DNA of 11,521 nucleotides from Gemmatimonadota bacterium (GCA_018673255.1 JABHDC010000157.1:1-11521); one strand, 5' to 3'. Shown: positions 1-6,806, counted from the first letter of the stretch. Made by a program: numbers and translations. The notes: a model not told the origin generated them from the sequence alone.

Positions 1-403
1 CGTGAGCAATGGGCAAGCCGGTCCCCTGCCCGAGGGTGTGCCCGCAGTCAGTGCGCAGATGCCGGCAGAGCCGCGCAATCTCTACGCCTCCAGCAAGGTC
101 TTCAACGAATCACTCTGTCGGACGTATGCCCATTCCCACGGCATGTCCTGTCTGGCGATTCGCATTGGCTGGGTCGTCGGCGAAGACACGGTGCCGAATG
201 AGCGATCGGAGGATATCTGGTGCAGTCAGCGCGACATTGGCGGCATCATCCAAGCCTGCGTGGATGCACCAGAGGATCTGCGCTTCGACATCTTCTATGG
301 CATGTCGAACAATCGCTATTGCTGGTTGGATATGAGCAACGCAAAAGAGAAGCTGGGCTTCGAACCACAGGATCGCGCCGAAGACCGGCTGCCATCCGCA
401 TAA
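1..403 (+). CDS. SDR-family NAD(P)-dependent sugar dehydrogenase/epimerase, C-terminal part
   Basis: This is the 3' part of a gene that begins before the window; the frame is open from base 2 to the TAA at 401-403. The visible 133 residues hold the extended-SDR catalytic pair in YASSK (Tyr at about residue 28, Lys four residues on). Next come a CRTYA helix, the strand LAIRIGWV, and a C-terminal end reading GFEPQDRAED. It is clearly a paralogue of the intact SDR gene at 3284-4093, which has matching SKVW, CRTYA, LRIGWV and FVPQDRGQD blocks. About 130 N-terminal residues with the Rossmann glycine motif are missing through truncation by the window edge, not decay. A GTG at base 2 is an unlikely true start because family members need the upstream nucleotide-binding half. 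The family includes uronate dehydrogenases and UDP-sugar epimerases; the substrate cannot be read from the sequence. Confidence 0.85.
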   Translation, partial: VSNGQAGPLPEGVPAVSAQMPAEPRNLYASSKVFNESLCRTYAHSHGMSCLAIRIGWVVGEDTVPNERSEDIWCSQRDIGGIIQACVDAPEDLRFDIFYGMSNNRYCWLDMSNAKEKLGFEPQDRAEDRLPSA

Positions 404-409
404 CAGGGC

Positions 410-432
410 GGTCTCAGCTGCTTCCTGAGACC
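410..432. terminator. Inverted repeat between convergent genes, possible bidirectional terminator
   Basis: GGTCTCAG at 410-417 and CTGAGACC at 425-432 form a perfect 8-bp stem with a 7-nt loop. It lies just after the stop of the rightward SDR fragment (403) and overlaps the stop of the leftward acetyltransferase-like gene (414). The position between two convergent genes fits a shared terminator. There is no T-run on either side, so a canonical intrinsic terminator is not shown. Confidence 0.4.
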
Positions 433-1163
433 TCGTGCTCCACCCAGACATTGGGCTCGATGTAGGTCCCCTGGTCCGCGCCCCGATCGATCTGGACCGG
501 CATCAGCGCACCGGGCACGATGTAGCTGCCCGAATCGGGGAAGGCCATTCCCGTCCACGTCTCCCAGTCCTGAATCGAGCCGGTAATCGTCATGGATTCA
601 GGACAGGACTTCACGATCCTGGCGCCTGCCCGGGCGTGAATGCGCAACCACGGGTCGAAGGGCAATCCCTGGCGAGTCCAGGTGATGTATCGATCCATCG
701 GTGTCAGTGGATACTGGTGCTTGCGTGTCGGGCGCAGGGGAATGACCAGGCGCGAGAGTCCTTTGGCCTGGGCGACGCCGCGGAAGTGTTCGACAAACTG
801 CGAACTGAGTCTCCTGCCTTGATAGCCAGGGTCGATCACGATCTGCAGGCCTGTCAGGTGTGTCGGTGCACGACCCTGGTCGTAGCCTTCGACGCCTCTG
901 ATGAAGGCCCAGTCCCAACCCTGATCGGGCAGCTGTTCGGATGGCCCGTCCCAGCGGATGGGGATCGTGTTGCCCTGGCCGATCACCTCATCTCCATCGA
1001 GCATGATCACCTGACACTCGGGAAAATCTGCGTACAGGCGATTCCAGTGTTTGTTGCCGATCGGGTCCTGGAGCATGAACTGCGGCCAGGACTTCTCAAT
1101 CAGATCGCTGACACGGTCGGCCAGTTCGGGTTGCTGCTGAATCGTGACGAGTCGGCAGGACAT
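414..1163 (-). CDS. GNAT-type N-acetyltransferase-like protein with C-terminal extension
   Basis: This is a 249-aa soluble protein and the last gene of the leftward cluster, starting about 60 nt after the phosphoesterase gene. A GNAT-like core occupies roughly residues 5-150. It has the beta4/alpha3 acetyl-CoA motif at about 108-121 (VIDPGYQGRRLSS) and a following strand LSRLVIPLRP. The usual Q-x-x-G-x-G/A loop reads Q115-G-R-R-L-S120, so the glycine expected at 118 is arginine, which may weaken acetyl-CoA binding. Residues about 165-243 form an extension with the blocks SMTITGSI, WTGMAFPDSG and YIEPNVWV. From memory, similar extensions occur in some actinobacterial GNAT-annotated proteins. 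The acceptor substrate is unknown. ATG 1163 is chosen over a GTG three codons upstream (1172); neither has a good ribosome binding site. Family fairly sure, activity unsure. Confidence 0.75.
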   Translation of the reverse strand: MSCRLVTIQQQPELADRVSDLIEKSWPQFMLQDPIGNKHWNRLYADFPECQVIMLDGDEVIGQGNTIPIRWDGPSEQLPDQGWDWAFIRGVEGYDQGRAPTHLTGLQIVIDPGYQGRRLSSQFVEHFRGVAQAKGLSRLVIPLRPTRKHQYPLTPMDRYITWTRQGLPFDPWLRIHARAGARIVKSCPESMTITGSIQDWETWTGMAFPDSGSYIVPGALMPVQIDRGADQGTYIEPNVWVEHEVSGSS

Positions 1164-1222
1164 GCGTGGCACCGGTTCGGGAGAAGGGCGATGGCGTCAA
1201 GGGGGCAGAATAAGCTGCGTCT

Positions 1223-2299
1223 TCAGGTGGTGCCGCGTCGCTGAATGGAGCCTAGGTCGACCACCTGCCCACGCAGCGATGTCCGCACCTGGATGGTGTC
1301 GCCGGAAAATCCAGATGGCAGCGGCCAGTGGTGGACGCTGAAGAAGGTCTCGTCTACAGCGACCGGTGTGGCCCGCGGCAATCGCACCCAGTCGCCATCG
1401 ATCTGCACATCCACGGGTTCGGCGGCGTCGCCGAAGAACAGATTGAGCCAGTCGCCCTTCACGCCATCGGTTCGCGGAATGATCTCCCCGCGCCAGTCTG
1501 GGTGTCGTGCAGCGTGGTAGTCGAGCCTCACGTCTGAGTCCTGCACATCCACGATGAGCCAGCCGCGTGGGATGTCGTCGGGGCAACGGGTCTCATCGCC
1601 CTGGTTCCACCACTTTCCGCACACGGCGCCGGATGACACGAGGTGCACGTTATCCCGGTAGAGGTGCTCATTTTCGTGCAAATGGCCCTGGCCAACGACA
1701 ACGGGTGCAGGCCAGGCGGAGAGTCGCTCGAAGACGCTGTCGGCATTGACGACGCGCCAGACGTCGGTTGTGGCCGCATCGGCAGATCGTCGTTCCGGGT
1801 AGGTTGTGGCCAGCGGGATGTGGACGAAGAGCAGGAGCGGGATGCTGCGGTCCAGCGATGTCAGTGTCGCATCGAGCCACTCGAGATCCTGCTCAATCAC
1901 TTCGGCTCGGACATTGCGCCAGTCGTCGTATTCCGGTTGCATCCGGCACGTGTTCAGGGTCAGGACATGGGCATCGCCCAGGCCAACGTATGCATTACGT
2001 GCAGTGAAGCGTGCGACGAATTCGCTGTCGAATTCACCGCCGAGCGTGCCGTCTTGTCGATGTGGGTGATGGCGATTCGTGTCGTGGTTCCCCATCACAC
2101 ACAGTGACGGGAAGGGGGCCTTATCCAACAGTCGCTGCAGATGGTCGCCCGCACCCGGTTCCCACAGGCAGATGTCGCCGCCCATGACCAGCAGATCGGG
2201 TTCGAGTGCAGCGATTTCCTGCAGATCGGTGGTGAACGGATCGAGCCCACCCTGTCCCTCGGTCAGGTGGAGATCGGTGGCGAAGACGAGACGTGTCAT
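1223..2299 (-). CDS. Calcineurin-like metallophosphoesterase
   Basis: This 358-aa protein has a complete dinuclear-metal phosphoesterase signature in order: D9-x-H11 (TDLHL), GGD with D42, GNHD at 70-73, H160 in LFVHIP, and GHLH at 205-208. Family members hydrolyse phosphomonoesters or diesters (cAMP, nucleotides, lipid or sugar phosphates) using Fe/Mn-type metals. The substrate here cannot be named. Residues about 225-358 form a separate, probably beta-rich C-terminal domain with many Trp and Asp residues. There is no signal peptide or membrane segment, so it is probably cytoplasmic. The ATG at 2299 places the DLHL motif near the N-terminus as usual; a weak GAGG lies about 11 nt upstream. 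It follows the unrecognised gene by 64 nt and is probably co-transcribed with it. Confidence 0.9.
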   Translation of the reverse strand: MTRLVFATDLHLTEGQGGLDPFTTDLQEIAALEPDLLVMGGDICLWEPGAGDHLQRLLDKAPFPSLCVMGNHDTNRHHPHRQDGTLGGEFDSEFVARFTARNAYVGLGDAHVLTLNTCRMQPEYDDWRNVRAEVIEQDLEWLDATLTSLDRSIPLLLFVHIPLATTYPERRSADAATTDVWRVVNADSVFERLSAWPAPVVVGQGHLHENEHLYRDNVHLVSSGAVCGKWWNQGDETRCPDDIPRGWLIVDVQDSDVRLDYHAARHPDWRGEIIPRTDGVKGDWLNLFFGDAAEPVDVQIDGDWVRLPRATPVAVDETFFSVHHWPLPSGFSGDTIQVRTSLRGQVVDLGSIQRRGTT

Positions 2300-2363
2300 G
2301 TTTCAAGCAACCTCAGGGACAGAGACAAGGACAGGGATCGAAAGGTGGATGACGAGATGAGGC

Positions 2364-3257
2364 TCAGCTGACAAACCAGCGAAGGGCGCATTGGTACGAG
2401 CGGTCTTCGAAGGCGAGCGTATATGGATCGCAACGCCGGTAGACGACACTGCCATCGGTTCGCACCACGAGCCATCCGGAATCCCAGACCTGGCTGGTGT
2501 AGATCATCGGAATACCCGGTCGCACACGAACGACCGGGTGAGACCCAGCGATGAAGAGCTTCTGCTGCGTGTAGTAGTAGCCGGAACCGGTCTCGACGAA
2601 GAGTTCGTGATCGGGGGGGGCCACTTCTGCCAGGTCGTTGCACAGCCCGCGGACGCCGACCTTGATCGACCGACCTTCGACGAAGGCCTCTGCCAGAGAC
2701 GAAATGGAGCCGGACATGACCTGCCCCGTGGCATCGTGCGCCAGCACCTGTTCCCAGCGGTCACAGACGAAATAGCGGAACCAATCGAAGTCGTAGACGA
2801 AGTTGTGGCTCGGTGCATTCGTCTTCTCGTCCCACGCATCCAAAGCGTGGTATTTGGACATGCCCACAATATCGGGAGGGTCTGATGGTCCGGGCGTACC
2901 CGCCGCCGATTGACCGTCCATGTGCAGGCGGGCGATGGCCTGGCCACCATCCTCGTTGTAGAGGAAGTAGGACATGGAAGGCCGTGGGCCGAATCCATTC
3001 GGCAATTCCACAGGTTGCCGCAGGCTCATCACACCGGCACTCCAGCGATCATCGATGAGATAGGTCACGGCAAATTCGGCGACCTCTTCTACGCGTTCGT
3101 CGAGATTGGATGTGGTGTCGATATGCTCATTGTGGCGGAATCGTGTACCGATGCGCAGATCTGCACCACGACGTAGTGCATCGCTCAGCTGCTGTGAGGA
3201 CCCTTCTGCCACCGTGCGATCGGCATCCAGCGACAGGGCACATGTCCAATTGCTCAT
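2364..3257 (-). CDS. Unrecognised 297-aa protein
   Basis: I do not recognise this family. The predicted protein is soluble, without a signal peptide, membrane segment or P-loop. It looks beta-rich and aromatic-rich, with strongly patterned blocks: FRHNEHID near residue 40, FAVTYLIDDRW near 63, SMSYFLYNEDG near 95, NFVYDFDWFRYFVCDRW near 155, GVRGLCNDL near 200, SGYYYTQQKLFIAGSHPVVRVRPG near 225-250, and a closing CALRWFV. Codon use and GC look like those of the neighbours, so it is a real gene. An open frame extends upstream to 3350, but the ATG at 3257 is preferred. It has GAGG six bases upstream and leaves a 26-nt gap after the SDR gene, whereas the longer frame would overlap that gene. Its place between an SDR dehydrogenase and a phosphoesterase suggests a metabolic or binding role; this is inference only. 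Confidence 0.8.
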   Translation of the reverse strand: MSNWTCALSLDADRTVAEGSSQQLSDALRRGADLRIGTRFRHNEHIDTTSNLDERVEEVAEFAVTYLIDDRWSAGVMSLRQPVELPNGFGPRPSMSYFLYNEDGGQAIARLHMDGQSAAGTPGPSDPPDIVGMSKYHALDAWDEKTNAPSHNFVYDFDWFRYFVCDRWEQVLAHDATGQVMSGSISSLAEAFVEGRSIKVGVRGLCNDLAEVAPPDHELFVETGSGYYYTQQKLFIAGSHPVVRVRPGIPMIYTSQVWDSGWLVVRTDGSVVYRRCDPYTLAFEDRSYQCALRWFVS

Positions 3258-3283
3258 GATCGACCTCGGGTCTGCGGTGAGAC

Positions 3284-4093
3284 TCAGTCCTGGCCCCTGT
3301 CCTGGGGAACGAAGCCGGTCACCGCCCGGGCGTGATCCAGATCGACCCATCGATACTCGCTGTCAGACAAGGCAAAACAGATATCGTAAACCCGGGCATC
3401 GGCGGTCTTCTTCAGGGCCAGTTCGAAGCTGGAGGCGATATCGCGATGCGAACACCAGACGGAGTTTGAGAAGTTGCCACTGGCGGCGTTCTCCTTGTTC
3501 ACCCAGCCGATACGAAGACAGATCACGGACAGATCGTGGGCGTCGGCGTAGGTGCGGCAGGCGCCTTCCGCCCACACCTTGCTCATGGAGTAGGGCTCCG
3601 TCGGGCGAACCGGATCTGTGTGGCGGACCTTCTCCCACGTGTCGGGCAACTCGTCCACACGATCTTCGCGGATGAGTTTGTAGGGCTCCACGTACTCCGA
3701 ATAACCCCACGTTGCCATGATCGAGCTGGCATACACGAGGCGTTTGATCCCATGCTGACGGCACGCCTCCAGGACATTGTAGGTGCCGCGGATATTGCTC
3801 TCCACGACTTCGTCGAAGGTATTGGTCGGGTCCGGAACGGCGGCGATGTGGAGGACCGCGTCGGCACCGGCAAGGGCCTGGGACATGGCCTGGGAATCAC
3901 TCAAGTCTGCGATGCGGAAATGGTCGTCGGGTAATGGGCTGCGCTGCTCCTGATCGGCTCGGTCGGAACTCATCGAGCGACGGCCGCTGCCGAACAGATC
4001 CCACTGGCCGGTCTGGCTCAGGTGCGTGTAGACGATGTTGCCGATGAGTCCGTAGACGCCGGTGATATGGACCTTCGGGCGTGATTCAGACAT
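3284..4093 (-). CDS. NAD(P)-dependent SDR sugar dehydrogenase/epimerase (uronate-dehydrogenase-like)
   Basis: This is an intact extended/atypical SDR of 269 aa. The Rossmann motif G-x-x-G-x-x-G is at residues 12-18 (GVYGLIG). LHIAAVPDP follows at 81-89, then N100 with the helix GTYNVLEA, a serine pair at 123-124 (YASSI) and the catalytic Y168-x-x-x-K172 (YSMSK). The short C-terminal half, ending shortly after GFVPQDR, is more like uronate dehydrogenases and small sugar dehydrogenases than full UDP-glucose epimerases. It would oxidise or epimerise a sugar or sugar acid with NAD(P) in the cytoplasm; the exact substrate is unknown. The ATG at 4093 is preceded by an AGGAGAG-type ribosome binding site and places the glycine motif correctly. 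An open frame 21 codons longer lacks support. It is the first gene of the leftward cluster and a paralogue of the truncated gene at the left edge. Confidence 0.88.
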   Translation of the reverse strand: MSESRPKVHITGVYGLIGNIVYTHLSQTGQWDLFGSGRRSMSSDRADQEQRSPLPDDHFRIADLSDSQAMSQALAGADAVLHIAAVPDPTNTFDEVVESNIRGTYNVLEACRQHGIKRLVYASSIMATWGYSEYVEPYKLIREDRVDELPDTWEKVRHTDPVRPTEPYSMSKVWAEGACRTYADAHDLSVICLRIGWVNKENAASGNFSNSVWCSHRDIASSFELALKKTADARVYDICFALSDSEYRWVDLDHARAVTGFVPQDRGQD

Positions 4094-4156
4094 CCGTGGA
4101 TCTCTCCTGTTCGTACGATGAAGCCGTGGGTGCCGCGAACCGAGGTGGCACCGCAC

Positions 4157-4185
4157 AGCCTACTCATGCTCTGGACAGTTGTAAA
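4157..4185 (-). promoter_or_regulatory. Candidate sigma-70-like promoter for the leftward four-gene cluster
   Basis: On the minus strand, TTTACA (4185-4180, one mismatch to TTGACA) is followed after 17 nt by TAGGCT (4162-4157, three matches to TATAAT). It lies about 64 nt upstream of the SDR start codon. The -10 element is poor, so this is only a candidate. Confidence 0.25.
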
Positions 4186-4203
4186 GAATGACGCGTGTTG
4201 GAT

Positions 4204-4252
4204 GCCAGGTGGCCCCCGCCAAGGGGCTGCACATGACGTTGTGGCCTCTGGC
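4204..4252. repeat. Imperfect inverted repeat in divergent intergenic region
   Basis: GCCAG-gt-GGCC (4204-4214) faces GGCC-t-CTGGC (4243-4252), giving nine possible base pairs with a small internal loop. An alternative inner hairpin, GCCCC...GGGGC, lies just inside. It sits about 110 bp before the dehydratase start and about 110 bp before the SDR start on the other strand. It could be an operator or leader structure, or chance in GC-rich DNA. Confidence 0.25.
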
Positions 4253-4359
4253 GTGTATCGTTCGGTGGGTGAGTTGCCCGGCACTGTGGGGCGATCGGCC
4301 ACTCTGGACCGGTGAACACCACTCATCTCGCGATTCAACGACGACATGGCTTAGGCGAA

Positions 4360-5544
4360 ATGAAAATCACCTCTCTCCGTACCTACAAGTTCAGCGTGCC
4401 CACAGGGCAGGCCATCTATGATCCGGCCACGGGAGAACTGCTCAGTTCCACATCCAAACCGTGGTTGTTCCTGAAGCTGGAAACGGACACCGGGATCTGT
4501 GGCTGGGGTGAGGGCACGGGCGAGTGGCTGACCGAACCGGTGGAGGCAACACTGCACGCCTGGCAGGAATTGCTGATTGGGCGCAACCCGCTGCACGTGA
4601 CAGCCCTCTGCGATGACATCCAGGATCGGTTGCCGTGGAAGGGTGGTCCCGTCTTCGGTTCAGCCATCGCAGCGATCAATCAGGCCCTCTACGATATCGC
4701 TGGCCACGCCTGGGGTGTTCCGGTGCACACGATACTCGGCGGTGCGCGGCGCGACCGGGTCCGCGTGTATGCGCACACGTCGCTGGACTCAGAAGAGGCG
4801 GCCGTTGAGGGTGCCAGGCACGTGCAGGCCGCTGGATATGCCGGGGTGAAGGCGAATCCTCTGGAGACGCGGACATGGGTTCGAGACCACGCGGCGGTCC
4901 GGCAGTCGACGGCCTGTGTGGCGGCGATCCGTCAGGCACTGGGTGAGGATTTCGACATTCTGCTGGATGCGCACGGCAGCCCAATGCCCGAACTGAGTCT
5001 TGAATTCGCCGCGGCGACTGCCCCCTACCGACCGCTGTTGCTGGAGGAGCCAGTGAAGGTCGGTTCCGTTGCGGCCCTGACCGAGGTGACAGCAAAGTGC
5101 CCCATCCCCATCGCCACGGGTGAGAAGCTCTTTCATTTACGCGACTTCCAGCCCCTTATCGATGCACGAGCCTGCGCCTATCTGCAACCGGATGTCTGCC
5201 ATGCTTTCGGGATCACAGGACTGGTGGAGATCGGACGGGCGGCGCAGCAAGCCCAGATGCAGATGGCACCGCACAATGTGGGTGGTCCCCTGTCGCTGGC
5301 GGCAACGCTGACGGCGGACGCGGTGACGCCGAACTTCCTCATCCAGGAGCTGGTGGATGCGTGGTTTCGTCGTTTCGATGACTACGTGGAGCACGACTGG
5401 CAGATCGGCGACGGTCACATCAACGTGAGCGATGCGCCTGGTCTTGGCGTGACGGTGAAGGAGCAGGATATCGAGTCCCTGCCATACGAACCTCTGCCGT
5501 ATCGCCAGTATCGGCACGAAGACGGCAGCTGGAAGGGCTGGTAG
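4360..5544 (+). CDS. Enolase-superfamily sugar-acid dehydratase (galactonate-dehydratase type)
   Basis: This 394-aa protein belongs to the mandelate racemase/muconate lactonizing enzyme family. It has an N-terminal capping domain (residues 1-125) and a beta/alpha barrel. The metal ligands are visible as D203 (LLDAHG), E229 (LEEP) and E255 (ATGEK), each 26 residues apart. H205 and H305 (APHN) take the places of the catalytic histidines. By my recollection, E. coli D-galactonate dehydratase uses D183/H185/E209/E235/H285, the same pattern shifted by 20. It should therefore dehydrate an aldonate or related sugar acid to a 2-keto-3-deoxy acid with Mg2+; galactonate, gluconate, mannonate and similar acids remain open. 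The ATG at 4360 gives the usual MKI start for the family. An upstream in-frame ATG at 4312 would add 16 atypical residues. It is followed 14 nt later by the DUF454 gene. Confidence 0.88.
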   Translation: MKITSLRTYKFSVPTGQAIYDPATGELLSSTSKPWLFLKLETDTGICGWGEGTGEWLTEPVEATLHAWQELLIGRNPLHVTALCDDIQDRLPWKGGPVFGSAIAAINQALYDIAGHAWGVPVHTILGGARRDRVRVYAHTSLDSEEAAVEGARHVQAAGYAGVKANPLETRTWVRDHAAVRQSTACVAAIRQALGEDFDILLDAHGSPMPELSLEFAAATAPYRPLLLEEPVKVGSVAALTEVTAKCPIPIATGEKLFHLRDFQPLIDARACAYLQPDVCHAFGITGLVEIGRAAQQAQMQMAPHNVGGPLSLAATLTADAVTPNFLIQELVDAWFRRFDDYVEHDWQIGDGHINVSDAPGLGVTVKEQDIESLPYEPLPYRQYRHEDGSWKGW

Positions 5545-5558
5545 GGATTCGGCAACCC

Positions 5559-5942
5559 ATGCGAATTCTGTTTTTCGTGATTGGCACGATGTCCGTCGTT
5601 GCCGGCGTTGTTGGGATCCTCCTGCCGCTGATCCCGACGACGCCCTTCCTGCTGCTGGCGGCGTGGTGTTATGCGCGTAGCTCCGAGCGTTTCTACCGGC
5701 TGCTGCTGAGCAATCGTTGGCTGGGCCCCTACATCCGCAACTACCGGGATGGTCGAGGCATGAGTCTGCGGGCCAAGGTCTCGACGCTGGCCGTGCTCTG
5801 GATCGCGATCATCTTCGGTGCCGGCTTTGTTGCCCCCGTGTTGTGGCTGAGCCTGGTGCTGGTCGGCATCGCGATCGGCGTTACGACCTATCTGGTGCGA
5901 TTGCCTACCTGTCCTGCCGAAGAGGATTCAGACCAGACCTAG
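5559..5942 (+). CDS. DUF454/YbaN-like small inner-membrane protein
   Basis: This is a 127-aa integral membrane protein. It shows the DUF454 hallmark, the block LPLIPTTPFLLLAAWCYARSS at residues 22-42. A hydrophobic N-terminal segment (3-34) precedes it. A positively charged loop with WLGPYIRNYRDGRG comes next, then one or two hydrophobic segments at about 74-112 and a short acidic tail. The family is widespread in bacteria (E. coli YbaN) and has no established biochemical role. It starts 14 nt after the dehydratase stop, so the two are probably co-transcribed. There is no strong Shine-Dalgarno sequence: AGGGA overlaps the previous stop codon, which suggests translational coupling. Its last 15 nt overlap the 3' end of the opposite-strand kinase gene. 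Confidence 0.88.
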   Translation: MRILFFVIGTMSVVAGVVGILLPLIPTTPFLLLAAWCYARSSERFYRLLLSNRWLGPYIRNYRDGRGMSLRAKVSTLAVLWIAIIFGAGFVAPVLWLSLVLVGIAIGVTTYLVRLPTCPAEEDSDQT

Positions 5943-6614
5943 CAGATCTGCCGCCCCGGTGTGTATGCCCACGTCGAATCTGTGAATGATGGCGCCGAGT
6001 CGGTCGTAGTGCTCGATGAGGGGTGCCGTACGCTCGCGGAAGGTCGCCAGCTTCTTTTCGACCAGGTGGACTGCATCGTCGATGCGCCCACCCCGATCCC
6101 CGCCCGAATCCAGCTGGATCCGCTGGTAAATGGTCTCCGCTGAACCATCCAGGACGAAGACACACTCGACATCCACGTAGGTGTCCATGTCCTGGGCCTG
6201 ACCTGCATGGCGGGGCAGGCCGTTGAGCACGAGCAGATCGTCGCCCGTCATCTGCCGTGCTGTGATGAAGCCGAGGAGAAGCTTCCCTGCAATGGGAAAG
6301 TGTTCGTTCTCCAGCAGCGCTCCTGTCTGCAGAGAATTGCGAATCACCACCTGGTCGGCCTCGCTCAGTCCTGCAGGCGGCGTGTCGGTCGAGGGCAGTG
6401 TGCCCCTGGCATCGACACTGCGAAGGTTGGCGCCGAAGTCGAAATGAACGCACCGCCTTCCTCTATACCCCTGTGCTTCGAGCAGATCCCCGAGAGGTGA
6501 TTTGCCGGCACCCGTGGGCCCCAGCAGCAAGAGGGCGGGCTGACACGCCTCGCCGGCCTGTTCATTGGCCATCTGTCTGTGTACCTGCACGCTGTCATTC
6601 CTTGAATCGGTCAC
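5928..6614 (-). CDS. Adenylate-kinase-like P-loop nucleoside monophosphate kinase
   Basis: The predicted 228-aa protein has a Walker A loop GPTGAGKS at residues 32-39. An NMP-site-like segment, VHFDFGANLRS, follows at about 55-65. Then come LLVLNGLPRHAGQAQDMD, matching the adenylate kinase block hhhDGFPRxxxQAxxhD, and strand VECVFVLDG. The region GGRIDDAVHLVEKKLATFRERTAPLIEHY matches the RxDD...Y/FxxxTxPLIxYY end of that family. The lid between them is very short (about LDSGGDRG) and lacks the HPPK or zinc-binding form of true adenylate kinases. The residue after Walker A is SP rather than GT. It is therefore an adenylate-kinase relative whose phosphate acceptor is uncertain. The start is taken as GTG 6614, with AGGAAG ideally placed upstream; ATG 6572 is the alternative. 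It is transcribed away from lacZ. Confidence 0.78.
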   Translation of the reverse strand: MTDSRNDSVQVHRQMANEQAGEACQPALLLLGPTGAGKSPLGDLLEAQGYRGRRCVHFDFGANLRSVDARGTLPSTDTPPAGLSEADQVVIRNSLQTGALLENEHFPIAGKLLLGFITARQMTGDDLLVLNGLPRHAGQAQDMDTYVDVECVFVLDGSAETIYQRIQLDSGGDRGGRIDDAVHLVEKKLATFRERTAPLIEHYDRLGAIIHRFDVGIHTGAADLLGLV

Positions 6615-6653
6615 GAATCTTCCTGAGCCTGGTGGTCTTGGGGTGTGAGCCCA

Positions 6654-6700
6654 TGGTTGAGCTGATTCCTTCACAGGGCGCTGGTGTGAATCAGCAACCA
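6654..6700. repeat. Long imperfect hairpin in the kinase/lacZ divergent region
   Basis: TGGTTG-ag-CTGATTC (6654-6668) faces GAATCAGCAACCA (6688-6700), giving 13 base pairs with one 2-nt bulge. A CAC/GTG triplet can extend the stem inside the 19-nt loop. It lies 40-86 bp upstream of the kinase start, about 170 bp upstream of lacZ, and outside any supported coding region. It could be a regulator-binding site or a structured mRNA leader. Confidence 0.5.
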
Positions 6701-6777
6701 CTGCCCGACGAACACAACGCCAGCATGGGTCCGTCTGCCGAGTCCTGCCATGGTGCGACGGGTCTGAGTCGTACTTA

Positions 6778-6806
6778 TTGACGGGAGGGCTCGAGTGTGT
6801 TCCTAT
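6778..6806 (+). promoter_or_regulatory. Weak candidate promoter for lacZ-type gene
   Basis: TTGACG (6778-6783, one mismatch to the -35 consensus) is followed after 17 nt by TCCTAT (6801-6806), which matches the -10 consensus at only three positions. It lies about 60 nt upstream of the beta-galactosidase start. The -10 is poor, so this is only a pointer. Confidence 0.2.

Noticed and set aside
435..1244. A 269-codon open frame on the plus strand opposite the acetyltransferase-like gene
   Set aside because: The minus-strand frame shows a GNAT-like fold and conserved blocks. The plus frame has no recognisable motif and runs into the phosphoesterase gene.
2300..2363. Purine-rich GGGACAGAGACAAGGACAGGG stretch as a tandem repeat or leader
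   Set aside because: The repeat units are short and irregular, and the region is simply the 64-nt spacer between two co-oriented genes.
4169..4309. Direct repeat CTCTGGAC at 4169-4176 and 4302-4309 as possible operator pair
   Set aside because: An 8-mer repeat within a region of this size is about as likely as not by chance, and it has no internal symmetry.
5942..5951. 10-bp palindrome GCAGATCTGC at the kinase 3' end
   Set aside because: It lies within coding sequence with no loop, tail or second site; palindromes this short occur by chance.
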